From Flavobacterium defluvii (GTDB taxonomy: Bacteria; Bacteroidota; Bacteroidia; Flavobacteriales; Flavobacteriaceae), in assembly GCF_900129555.1 (NCBI RefSeq), contig NZ_FQWC01000005.1, forward strand, positions 186,001 to 250,000: DNA of 64,000 bases, in the 5' to 3' direction. Positions 19,334-27,396 of this stretch are shown here, in pieces (position 1 is the first letter of the stretch; every line of letters begins with the position of its first letter). The position numbers and the translations under genes are program-made. A model generated the notes under the pieces. That model was not told where the DNA came from. It saw nothing but the letters and a program-made list of their open reading frames with translations, and did no database searches.

Positions 19334-19341
19334 TATTTTTG
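19334..19341 (+). promoter_or_regulatory. Candidate -7 element for the DUF4293 gene
   Basis: TATTTTTG fits TAnnTTTG and lies 17 nt upstream of the ATG. No clear TTG is found at the expected distance, so support is partial. Confidence 0.4.
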
Positions 19342-19358
19342 TAAAACAATTTTAGATC

Positions 19359-19775
19359 ATGATACAACGAATTCAGACTGTATATTTAATTCTTACGTTT
19401 ATAGCGACAAGTGTTTTGATGCTATTTATACCTTTATGGACATTAAAAACAGGCAAGGTATTTTATTTTAATCAGGATCCTGTATATAATATTATCGTTG
19501 GTTTAAGCACAATGCTTACTATTGTTAGTATTATATCATACAAAAAGAGACAAAATCAGTTTGTGCTAAACAGACTGAACATAATATTAAATTTAATTTT
19601 ATTAGGATTATTTGTTTATCGTTCTCTAAATTTATCTGGAGAAACTGCTAACGTTGTTTCTGAGAAAGGTATTGGGATGTTTCTTCCTATTGTTGCTATC
19701 GTGTTATTAGTTCTTGCTAATAAGGCCATCAAAAAGGACGAAGATCTTGTAAAATCTGTAGACCGATTGAGATAA
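19359..19775 (+). CDS. DUF4293 four-helix membrane protein
   Basis: Small integral membrane protein of the DUF4293 family, restricted to Bacteroidota, function unknown. It starts with the typical MIQRIQTVYL and has four hydrophobic segments (about residues 7-27, 43-60, 73-90 and 106-122). The C-terminus is charged. The gene is divergent from rho, a neighbourhood I know to be common for this family. It is 138 residues and followed by a strong terminator. Confidence 0.88.
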   Translation: MIQRIQTVYLILTFIATSVLMLFIPLWTLKTGKVFYFNQDPVYNIIVGLSTMLTIVSIISYKKRQNQFVLNRLNIILNLILLGLFVYRSLNLSGETANVVSEKGIGMFLPIVAIVLLVLANKAIKKDEDLVKSVDRLR

Positions 19776-19804
19776 ACCTATAAACTTAATTTTTTTGTGC
19801 GAAG

Positions 19805-19834
19805 AAAAACCCGAATTTATATTCGGGTTTTTTT
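19805..19834 (+). terminator. Terminator after the DUF4293 gene
   Basis: AAAAACCCGAAT (19805-19816) pairs with ATTCGGGTTTTT (19821-19832) around TTAT, followed by T's. Confidence 0.9.
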
Positions 19835-19879
19835 GTGCTTTATTTTTACAAAAAAATGCGAATATTTTAAAAAACCGTT

Positions 19880-19906
19880 TTGTAAGATAATTTTTTCATA
19901 AATTTG
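19880..19906 (+). promoter_or_regulatory. Promoter of the two-component operon
   Basis: TTG (19880-19882), 16 nt, TAAATTTG (19899-19906) match the Bacteroidota consensus. The start codon ATG at 19926 is 19 nt downstream, which also argues against the in-frame TTG at 19911. Confidence 0.65.
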
Positions 19907-19925
19907 CTTTTTGTTCTACAAAAAT

Positions 19926-20588
19926 ATGGCAGATAAAATAAAAATACACCTTGCTGACGATCATCAGGTTCTTATTGATGGGCTTTCAAATTTACTGGAG
20001 ACGGTTCCAAATTTTGAAATTGCCGGAAGTTCTTTGAATGGTCTTACAATATATGATGATGTAGTTCAGGATAAGGCTGATATTTTGGTTTTGGATATAA
20101 GTATGCCTCAAAAAGACGGGATCGAAGTTTTAAAAGAATTCAGTCAAAAAGGATTTCCGTGTAAAGTAATTATTTTATCAAGTTATGATGATCTTAAGAT
20201 CATTAAGGAAGTAATGAAATTAGGGGCAAAAGGCTATTTAACAAAGAAATGTGCCGGTGAAAATATTATTGAAGCTATTCATGCCGTTTATCAGGATCAG
20301 GAATATTATTCTGATGCTGTAAGAGAAAAAATATTTAGTATGTTTTCTCAAAATAATCCAAAACTAAACAAGAATATTTATGCCGAGAATCCTATTTTGA
20401 GTCCAAGAGAAATCGAAATCATAACTTTAATCTCTTTGGAATACAGCGGAAAAGAAATAAGTGAAAAACTTTTTATCAGCACAAATACTGTCGAAACCCA
20501 TCGAAAAAATATCATGAAAAAATTAAATATTAAAAACACGATAGGTTTGGTAAAATATGCCTTGAAAAACAATTTGATAAATCCATAA
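19926..20588 (+). CDS. NarL/FixJ-family response regulator
   Basis: Two-component response regulator. The receiver domain (residues 1-120) has acidic Asp11-Asp12, phospho-acceptor Asp57 in LVLDISMPQKDG and the conserved Lys in KGYLTKK. The LuxR-type HTH occupies about residues 150-215 (LSPREIEIITLIS, then STNTVETHRKNIMKKLN). I start at the ATG (MADKIKIHLADDH) rather than the TTG five codons earlier, because receivers begin a few residues before the acidic pair and the promoter sits just upstream. The kinase gene follows after 38 nt, so they form a cognate pair. Confidence 0.92.
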   Translation: MADKIKIHLADDHQVLIDGLSNLLETVPNFEIAGSSLNGLTIYDDVVQDKADILVLDISMPQKDGIEVLKEFSQKGFPCKVIILSSYDDLKIIKEVMKLGAKGYLTKKCAGENIIEAIHAVYQDQEYYSDAVREKIFSMFSQNNPKLNKNIYAENPILSPREIEIITLISLEYSGKEISEKLFISTNTVETHRKNIMKKLNIKNTIGLVKYALKNNLINP

Positions 20589-20626
20589 ATCCAAATTAAA
20601 AAGAATAATAAAATACTTTAGAATAT

Positions 20627-21547
20627 ATGTTTTTTATCAGGTTATTTATATCATTCCTAATTCTTGTCTTTAGTGGAAATAAACTTTTGCCCCAGGATAA
20701 CAACTCTTTAGAAAAAGTAAAAATTTCGAATGTCGAAAATCCAAAAAAAACTCAAGATTTAAAGGAAATTACGCCCGAGCAGTTACGCAACAAAAGGCTT
20801 GTTAGCTTGTCTGTAATTTTAATCATATTATTATTTTTCCTGTTTTATTTTGTGTACCAAAACAATAAGCTAAAACAGAAAATCAAACGCAAAGATGCCA
20901 AACAAAAAATACTTTTAAACGTAATAAACGCAGGAATTGACAGTCAGGAAACTGAGCAAAAAAAGATTGCTTCTTTTTTACACGACAATATTAATTCGCT
21001 TTTGTCCTCAGCAGGATTGCATTTAAATGTGTTTACTACAAAAAATAATATTCAATCTGAAGAAATTCAAAAAGCAAAAGCTATTCTTTTAGAAGCTCAT
21101 GATCTTTTACGGGATATATCACATGACCTCGTTCCTACGCTTTTGGTTCGTTTTGGATTAATTTATGCATTAGAAGATTTATGCGAAAGAAATTCTAATT
21201 CAAGCATTGAGTTTAAATTTTCAAGTTCTGTTTTAACTGAAACGAGATATTCGGAAAAATTCGAAACAAAGCTTTATTTCATTGTGTCAGAATTACTAAG
21301 CAACATAATAAAACATAGTGAAGCACAAAAAGCTCAGATTTCGTTACATGAAAATCAAAACCAGCTGATTATCATTATTCACGACAACGGAAAAGGTTTT
21401 AATGCCGAAAAACTCAACGAAATTGAAGGTTTTGGTTTAAACAGAATTAGAGTTCGTATTAAGAAACTAAAAGGAAATTTTTCGATTATTTCAAGGGCAA
21501 ATGAAAATACAGGAACATCAGTTAAAATAAAGGTTCCGATTTCTTAA
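20627..21547 (+). CDS. NarX/DesK-type sensor histidine kinase
   Basis: Membrane histidine kinase that probably phosphorylates the upstream NarL-type regulator. The N-terminus is a signal or anchor (1-22), followed by a short extracytoplasmic stretch, one clear membrane helix (about 58-77), a HisKA_3 dimerisation domain with phospho-acceptor His119 in IASFLHDNINSLLSSAG, and the HATPase domain with SELLSNIIKHSEA (N box), IHDNGKGF and GFGLNRIRVRIKKL. The sensing part is only about 35 residues, so the signal may come through the membrane or a partner. Its stop lies 2 nt from the stop of the convergent phosphoesterase gene. Confidence 0.92.
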   Translation: MFFIRLFISFLILVFSGNKLLPQDNNSLEKVKISNVENPKKTQDLKEITPEQLRNKRLVSLSVILIILLFFLFYFVYQNNKLKQKIKRKDAKQKILLNVINAGIDSQETEQKKIASFLHDNINSLLSSAGLHLNVFTTKNNIQSEEIQKAKAILLEAHDLLRDISHDLVPTLLVRFGLIYALEDLCERNSNSSIEFKFSSSVLTETRYSEKFETKLYFIVSELLSNIIKHSEAQKAQISLHENQNQLIIIIHDNGKGFNAEKLNEIEGFGLNRIRVRIKKLKGNFSIISRANENTGTSVKIKVPIS

Positions 21548-21549
21548 TC

Positions 21550-22044
21550 TTATTTTTTTCCAATTTCGATAATTTCCAAATCCTTTATTTTATCATCATC
21601 AATAACAAAACGAAGCATCGTTCGCATTTGATGAAATCCGCTTTTTCCTGCCGCACCGGGATTCATGTGCAATAAATTGTTCTTTTTATCGAACATTACT
21701 TTCAAAATGTGTGAATGTCCGCAGATGAATAATTTTGGCGGGTTTGATACTATCTCTTCTCTAATCGCAGGATTGTATTTTCCGGGATAACCTCCGATAT
21801 GTGTAATCCAAACAGAAACATTTTCACACATAAATCTATTATTCAGCGGAAATTCTAATCTTGCTTTTGCATCATCGATGTTTCCGTAAACACAGCGAAG
21901 CGGTTTTAATGCCTTTATAGCATCTGTTACATGCAAATCGCCAATATCTCCCGCATGCCAGACTTCATCTGCCTGATTGACATATTTTAAAATGACATCG
22001 TCAATATGAGAATGAGTATCGGAAAGAAGGAGGATTTTTTTCAA
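21550..22044 (-). CDS. YfcE/MJ0936-type metallophosphoesterase
   Basis: Small calcineurin-like phosphodiesterase. Dimetal ligands are all visible: Asp9 and His11 (LSDTHSH), Asp33 (HAGDIGD), Asn55 (YGNIDD), the His in WITHIGG, and GHSH near residue 112. At 164 residues it has only the catalytic core, as in the YfcE group, which hydrolyses phosphodiesters in vitro with unclear natural substrates. It is a single minus-strand gene. Repeats rather than a promoter consensus lie immediately upstream. Confidence 0.92.
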   Translation of the reverse strand: MKKILLLSDTHSHIDDVILKYVNQADEVWHAGDIGDLHVTDAIKALKPLRCVYGNIDDAKARLEFPLNNRFMCENVSVWITHIGGYPGKYNPAIREEIVSNPPKLFICGHSHILKVMFDKKNNLLHMNPGAAGKSGFHQMRTMLRFVIDDDKIKDLEIIEIGKK

Positions 22045-22051
22045 TTTTTTT

Positions 22052-22300
22052 TAAGGCACTAAGGTTCTGAGAGGCAAAGGTACAAAGGTTTTTTAAAAGT
22101 TGCTATCCCGATGGCTATCGGGACTGAGAGGCAAAAGTACAAAGGTTTTTTTGCGCCAATATTATGTAGAGGCGCACAGCAGTACGTCTTTCGTCTGGTT
22201 TTCATTTCTTTTAAACAAAAAAAACCGATCTGCTGATGCAGACCGGTTTTCAGACTATGTGTTAGACGCATACTGTGCGTCTCTATGATATAAGATGTCT
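22052..22300. repeat. Repeat-filled spacer, left of the SPFH gene
   Basis: The 298-bp gap holds (i) AAGGTTCTGAGAGGC-type words, (ii) the 54-nt element 22075-22128, which contains the CCCGAT-GGCT-ATCGGG palindrome and recurs inverted at 24707-24762, (iii) a second ACTGAGAGGCAAAAGTACAAAGGTTTTTTT word, (iv) a degenerate AGGCGCACAGCAGTACGTCT (about 22170-22189), and (v) AGACGCA-TACTG-TGCGTCT (22264-22282). No gene is supported. Confidence 0.75.
22221..22250 (-). terminator. Terminator of the SPFH gene
   Basis: AAAACCGATCTGC (22221-22233) pairs with GCAGACCGGTTTT (22238-22250), with one mismatch. On the minus strand it ends in a run of at least eight T's. Confidence 0.75.
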
Positions 22301-22342
22301 TTTACATTTTACATCTAACGTTTAACACTTTATAAATAATTA

Positions 22343-24271
22343 TTATTTCTTCGGATTTTGATTTTTAACTTCTTTCAAATCTTTCGTTTCTTTTGTATCC
22401 ATCATTTCCATTAGTTTTAATCCTAATAAACCGCTGATTGAACCGTCAGAACCTCCGTTTCCGGAAATTAAAACATCTGGAATTACTTTGATATTTCCTT
22501 TACCAATTTCCTCTGTTACTTTATATCTTGTAAAGTTATCACCGCCCATAGCACTAACTTGTAGTTGGTAAGCTTCTGCAGTTGATTTACCAATTGCCAT
22601 AATTTTCTCGGCTTCTGCAAGACCGGTTTTCGAAATTCTTTCGGCTTCTGCGCTTGCATTTAGTTTTGTAGCTTCTGCTTGTGCTCCTGCTCTTGCTTTT
22701 GTTGCTTCAGCTTCGGCATTTGCACGCATTTTTGTAGCTTCTGCTTCTGCGTTTACATTCAGTTTTAAACTGGTTGCATCCCCTTCTGCTTTTTTAACTG
22801 TTGCATCCGCTGTACGTTGTGCAATTTCAACACTTTGCGAAGCTCGTACAATTTCTTTCTGCATATCTGCAATTGCGGTTTCTTTTTCCATTCCCTGACG
22901 CTGTTCCTGCGCCATTCTTTGAGTTTGATACGTTTTTTGTTCTTCCTCAGCCAGTTTTCTGTCAGTCAAAGTTTTCATTAATGAATCTGGCGGAACGATA
23001 TCTCCAATCAAAGTATCAACAGCATTTACGTTGTATTCGTCCAGAACTAACTTAATATGGTTTTTAGCCGATTCCTGACGCTCTTTTCTGGTTGTCAAGA
23101 ATGAAATTACATCACTGTCCTGAGCCGAGTTTCTGAAATAGTTACCAATTGTTGGCTCTAAAACCTGAGAAACTAAGTTGTTCATACTTCCGAAACGTGC
23201 AATTACTTTTGGAGCTTCTGCCGCCGGAACGTGAATAATTTGTGCAACGTCAAGATTGAACGGGAAACCGTCTTTTGAACGAACTGTGATAGTCGATAAG
23301 TTTTTATCTAAATCGTGTGATTCGCTTCGTGCGTTTGCCCAGTTTAAAACTAAGTTTGTTGTTGGAACTGCTTCTAATTTTGTTGTATACTTATTCAAGG
23401 CATATTTTCCAGGACCAAATGGCTCCATCCAAACACCACGCTGTCCTTTTGAAACAATGTTTCCGTGTTTAAAAGTATCTCCGGTAACGTCTTGTCCGTC
23501 TTCTCCAATATAAGAAATCACAACACCAACGTAACCAATTGGCACATCTGTCATTGGGTTTTGTTCAATTTGAATTCCCCAAGTATTGATATAGTAAGAA
23601 CCTGCCAGCATAACCTGCGGCTGTAAACCACGGTTTCCGCCTTGTTCCAAAAACTTATCAAAGTCCTGAAAATTATTATGTTCTTCAACAAATTTTCCGG
23701 CGATTTGTCCTTGCGGAATTGGCTCTCCGTCAAGAGCAGTTACAATACCAATCATATTTTCAAAAATCTTGATTTGATCTGCAATCACGATCTCAAACAA
23801 AAACGTATTAATACGATACGATCCCGTTGTAATAAAAGCAGTCTGACGTCCTTTTTGTCCGCCATTGTCTAAGAAAGCTGTTGCATCCTGAAAGTTGTCG
23901 CTTTCTACTCTTCTGGCCAAAATACGCCCGGTTGGAATTTCTTTTCCGTCTTTACTTAAAACCAGTCCAATTTTTCCTTCGGGAATTAATGTAAAACTGG
24001 TCATGTCTATTGAATACTGCCAAATCCACATTCCCCAGTACAATCCAGGAGCAAGCGTTTTTGCTTGATAACCCGCTTCGCCTTTTGTTGCGATAATTCG
24101 GCCGTCGGGTAATGATTTGTCTGCGCCAAACAGAACGAATTTTTTGGTTACTAAACCAATTTTATCCTCTGGAACGATTACCATTCCGAAGAAAACACGT
24201 AAAATAAATTTGTAAAAAAGAATCGCAAATACTATTAAAAGTATCCACCAATAAGAAGTAATTTCATTCAT
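22343..24271 (-). CDS. Large SPFH/flotillin-family membrane protein with N-terminal beta repeats
   Basis: Membrane-anchored SPFH (band 7) protein. One helix at residues 7-29 (WWILLIVFAILFYKFILRVF) anchors it. It is followed by at least three related beta modules, recognisable by IGLVTKKF / IGLVLSKDGKEIP / IGIVTALDGEPIP and by the paired NFQDATAFLDNGGQKG and NFQDFDKFLEQGGNRG, and by a later SPFH part (about 255-420). A long Ala/Glu-rich coiled coil (about 430-570) has repeated AEAEATK units, and the C-terminus is GGSDGSISGLLGLKLMEMMD. Flotillins form membrane scaffolds. At 642 residues this exceeds common bacterial flotillins (about 500). No NfeD partner is adjacent. The family is clear; the cellular role is unknown. 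Confidence 0.9.
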   Translation of the reverse strand: MNEITSYWWILLIVFAILFYKFILRVFFGMVIVPEDKIGLVTKKFVLFGADKSLPDGRIIATKGEAGYQAKTLAPGLYWGMWIWQYSIDMTSFTLIPEGKIGLVLSKDGKEIPTGRILARRVESDNFQDATAFLDNGGQKGRQTAFITTGSYRINTFLFEIVIADQIKIFENMIGIVTALDGEPIPQGQIAGKFVEEHNNFQDFDKFLEQGGNRGLQPQVMLAGSYYINTWGIQIEQNPMTDVPIGYVGVVISYIGEDGQDVTGDTFKHGNIVSKGQRGVWMEPFGPGKYALNKYTTKLEAVPTTNLVLNWANARSESHDLDKNLSTITVRSKDGFPFNLDVAQIIHVPAAEAPKVIARFGSMNNLVSQVLEPTIGNYFRNSAQDSDVISFLTTRKERQESAKNHIKLVLDEYNVNAVDTLIGDIVPPDSLMKTLTDRKLAEEEQKTYQTQRMAQEQRQGMEKETAIADMQKEIVRASQSVEIAQRTADATVKKAEGDATSLKLNVNAEAEATKMRANAEAEATKARAGAQAEATKLNASAEAERISKTGLAEAEKIMAIGKSTAEAYQLQVSAMGGDNFTRYKVTEEIGKGNIKVIPDVLISGNGGSDGSISGLLGLKLMEMMDTKETKDLKEVKNQNPKK

Positions 24272-24808
24272 AGTTTTTGATATTTAGTAGTGCAAACATA
24301 GGAGAAATATGAAGTGTTAAAATGAAAAATTTTCAAAATTAACATTTGGAAATTTCTTGCTAAAAATGTTAAAAAATGATTTCGATTATATCGTTGGAAT
24401 TGTCAATTTCTGACACTATTTTTTGCTGAACAAACTATGACTCGCATTTTGGGTTTTAGTGGATTTTAACACAAATCTTAAGGTTCTGAGAGGCTAAGGT
24501 TCTAAATTTTGTTTTTAGATTTTATTGAAATGGGAGATTATCGATTTTAAATATTCGAAAATATTATATCTATATATAAATGTAATTTTTCAAAATATTA
24601 CGTAAGACGCACTGCAGTGCGTCTCTACACATTAATTGAGGATAAAAAAAGACTTAGAATCTCAGCAACTCCGAATAACTTTAAAAAAATCTTAGAACCT
24701 TAGCATCTCAGTCCCGATAGCCATCGGGATAGCAACTTTTAAAAAAAACCTTTGTACCTTTGCACCTCAGTACCTCAGTACCTTTAAAAAAAACCTCTGT
24801 ACCTCACA
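24272..24808. repeat. Repeat-filled spacer, right of the SPFH gene
   Basis: Of this 537-bp gap, 24290-24470 holds nothing I recognise. Then come AAGGTTCTGAGAGGCTAAGG (about 24480-24499), the perfect 20-bp palindrome AGACGCACTGCAGTGCGTCT (24605-24624), CTTAGAACCTTAGCATCTCAG (about 24691), the 56-nt element 24707-24762 (inverted copy of 22075-22128), and direct repeats of ACCTCAGTACC and TTTAAAAAAAACCT up to the truA start. Confidence 0.8.
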
Positions 24809-25543
24809 ATGAGATATTTTATTCATTTTGCTTATAACGGAACTCATTATCATGGCTGGCAGTTTCAGCCGAATGCTTCATCAGTTCAGGAAACTTTAAA
24901 TAAGGCACTTTCTGTTTTATTAAATTCGGAGATAAATGTAATGGGCGCCGGAAGAACTGATACTGGTGTTCATGCTGAGGAAATGTACGGGCATTTTGAT
25001 TTAGAAAAAGCAATTGATATTCCGGTCTTGGTACATAAGCTGAATTCGTATTTACCAAAAGATATTGCGGTTTACAATTTGATTCCTGTTCACGATGATG
25101 CGCACTGTAGATTTGATGCCACAAAAAGAACGTACGAATATCATATTAACACGGTTAAAAATCCATTTTTAGAAGAATTAAGCTGGTACGTAACACAAAA
25201 ACTGGATGTAGATTTAATGAATGAAGCGGCAAAAATTTTATTAAATCATACCGATTTTCAGTGTTTCTCTAAAGTGAATACCGATGTAAATACTTTTGAC
25301 TGCACGATTTTTGAGGCATATTGGAAACAAGAAAACAACAAATTAGTTTTTACAATTTCGGCCAACCGTTTTTTACGAAATATGGTTCGGGCGATTGTGG
25401 GAACTTTAATTAATATAGGATTGCACAAAATCACGCTGGCAGATTTTGAAAATATTATTGCCAGCAAAAACAGAGAAAAAGCCGGTTTTTCGGTTCCGGC
25501 CCATGGTTTGTATTTAACCAAAATCTATTACGATTATTTATAG
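24809..25543 (+). CDS. truA: tRNA pseudouridine(38-40) synthase
   Basis: Converts uridine 38-40 in the anticodon arm of tRNAs to pseudouridine. The sequence is complete at 244 residues: RYFIHFAYNGTHYHGWQFQP at the N-terminus, catalytic Asp51 in GAGRTDTGVHA, and RFLRNMVRAIVGTL plus the AHGLYLTKIYYD C-terminus. The start ATG follows a dense repeat region without a recognisable -7 element. The ABC exporter gene follows after 83 nt of repeat. Confidence 0.97.
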   Translation: MRYFIHFAYNGTHYHGWQFQPNASSVQETLNKALSVLLNSEINVMGAGRTDTGVHAEEMYGHFDLEKAIDIPVLVHKLNSYLPKDIAVYNLIPVHDDAHCRFDATKRTYEYHINTVKNPFLEELSWYVTQKLDVDLMNEAAKILLNHTDFQCFSKVNTDVNTFDCTIFEAYWKQENNKLVFTISANRFLRNMVRAIVGTLINIGLHKITLADFENIIASKNREKAGFSVPAHGLYLTKIYYDYL

Positions 25544-25622
25544 CTTTAGGCTATAAGCAGTAAGCTATAGGCTTTACACTATACGCATTACAGCTTATTG
25601 CCTAAAGCCTAAAGCCTAAAGC
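25544..25622. repeat. CCTAAAG tandem / inverted repeat element
   Basis: GCTTTAGGCTATAAGC, then AAGCTATAGGCTT, and on the right CAGCTTATTGCCTAAAGCCTAAAGCCTAAAGC. The two halves are reverse complements in outline, and the right half carries three 8-bp tandem units. It fills the truA to ABC gap completely. Confidence 0.7.
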
Positions 25623-25626
25623 ATCA

Positions 25627-27381
25627 ATGAAAGCAAAAGCATTTGACACCGGTTTATTTAAACGAATTTTAAAATATACGAAACCTTATAAATGGCGTTA
25701 TTACGGCGTTATTATTTTTGCGGTTTCGCTCTCTATCTTTGCAGCACTTCGACCTTATTTATTAAAGCAAACGGTCGATGGTTATATTAAAACACATGAC
25801 AAAACGGGCTTACTTCTATATATTATTTTAATGGGAGGTGTTTTGCTGATGGAAGTTTTCTCTCAGTTTTATTTTGTGTACTGGGCCAACTGGCTGGGAC
25901 AGGATATTGTAAAAGATATTCGAAATAAACTTTTCAAACATATTTTAAGTTTTAGAATGAAATATTTTGATTTGGTTCCGGTTGGGCAATTGGTTACCAG
26001 ATCAGTTTCAGACATTGAATCGATTGCACGTATTTTCAGTCAGGGATTATTTATGATTATAAGTGATTTGATGAAAATGCTTGTAGTTTTGATTTTTATG
26101 TTTTACATGAACTGGAAACTGACATGGATTGTTGTCGTTGCAATGCCAATTCTGGTTTACATTACAAGAATATTTCAACGCAAAATGCAGGTTGCTTTTG
26201 AAGAAGTTCGTACTCAGATTGCAAACATGAATTCGTTTGTTCAGGAACGGGTTACGGGAATGAAAATCGTTCAGCTTTTTAACCGTGAAAAAATCGAAGC
26301 GGAAAATTTCAGAGTTATAAATGATAAACATAGAGTGGCCTGGATTAAAACCATTCTGTACAACTCGATCTTCTTTCCTATTGCCGATATTATTTCGTCG
26401 ATTACTTTAGGAATGGTTGTTGTTTTTGGCGGATTTAAAATTTTGAATGGAGATAATTTTACTACGTTTGGAGATTTATTTTCGTATACGATGTTTATCG
26501 GAATGCTTTTTAATCCACTAAGACAAATTGCAGATAAATTCAATGAGATGCAATTGGGAATGATTGCGGCAAATCGTGTTTTTGATATTATCGACACGCA
26601 GGATCATATTCAGGATACAGGAAAAATTGAAGCTCCGGTTTTTAACGGAAGTATCGAGTTTAATCAAGTTCGTTTTAGTTATATTCCAGAAGAAGAAGTA
26701 ATCAAAGGAATTGATTTATCTGTAGATTCCGGGCAAACCGTTGCAATTGTAGGTTCAACCGGAGCCGGAAAATCTACAATTATTAATTTACTGAATCGCT
26801 TTTACGAAATTAACAGCGGAACAATTTATATCGACGGGCAAAATATAGAAAACTATACTTTGGCTTCTTTAAGAAAACAAATTGCGGTTGTACTTCAAGA
26901 TGTGTTTTTGTTTGCCGATACGATTTACAATAATATTACGCTTCATAATCCGGAAATTACACGCGAACAGGTTCTCGATGCTGCCAAGAAAATTGGTGTT
27001 CATGACTTTATTATGAGTCTTCCTGATAATTATGATTTTGATGTGAAGGAACGCGGTGTTATGCTTTCTTCTGGACAGCGCCAGTTAATTGCATTTTTAC
27101 GTTCGTATGTAAGTAATCCGAGTATTTTGATTCTGGATGAAGCAACTTCGTCAATCGACACGTATTCTGAAGAATTGATTCAGCGTGCAACAGAAACTAT
27201 TACAAAAGGAAGAACTTCGATTATTATTGCGCATCGTTTGGCAACAATTGTAAATGCTGATAAAATCGTGGTTATGGATAAAGGTTTAATTGTGGAACAA
27301 GGAACGCATCAGGAGTTATTAACAAAAACTGATGGGTATTATAAAAACTTATACGATTCTCAATTTTCGGTTGCGAATTAA
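25627..27381 (+). CDS. MsbA-like ABC exporter (fused permease and ATPase)
   Basis: Homodimeric ABC exporter half-transporter. A six-helix membrane domain (about residues 20-310, with intracellular loop pattern QERVTGMKIVQLFNRE) is fused to an ATPase domain (about 335-575) with Walker A GSTGAGKST (376-384), Q-loop LQDVFLF, signature LSSGQRQL, Walker B ILILDEATSSID and switch His in IIAHRLAT. The 584-residue length is typical. The close relatives are lipid or multidrug exporters; the substrate cannot be assigned. The kinase gene follows 15 nt later, so co-transcription is possible. Confidence 0.95.
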   Translation: MKAKAFDTGLFKRILKYTKPYKWRYYGVIIFAVSLSIFAALRPYLLKQTVDGYIKTHDKTGLLLYIILMGGVLLMEVFSQFYFVYWANWLGQDIVKDIRNKLFKHILSFRMKYFDLVPVGQLVTRSVSDIESIARIFSQGLFMIISDLMKMLVVLIFMFYMNWKLTWIVVVAMPILVYITRIFQRKMQVAFEEVRTQIANMNSFVQERVTGMKIVQLFNREKIEAENFRVINDKHRVAWIKTILYNSIFFPIADIISSITLGMVVVFGGFKILNGDNFTTFGDLFSYTMFIGMLFNPLRQIADKFNEMQLGMIAANRVFDIIDTQDHIQDTGKIEAPVFNGSIEFNQVRFSYIPEEEVIKGIDLSVDSGQTVAIVGSTGAGKSTIINLLNRFYEINSGTIYIDGQNIENYTLASLRKQIAVVLQDVFLFADTIYNNITLHNPEITREQVLDAAKKIGVHDFIMSLPDNYDFDVKERGVMLSSGQRQLIAFLRSYVSNPSILILDEATSSIDTYSEELIQRATETITKGRTSIIIAHRLATIVNADKIVVMDKGLIVEQGTHQELLTKTDGYYKNLYDSQFSVAN

Positions 27382-27396
27382 TTAATAGAATACTTT

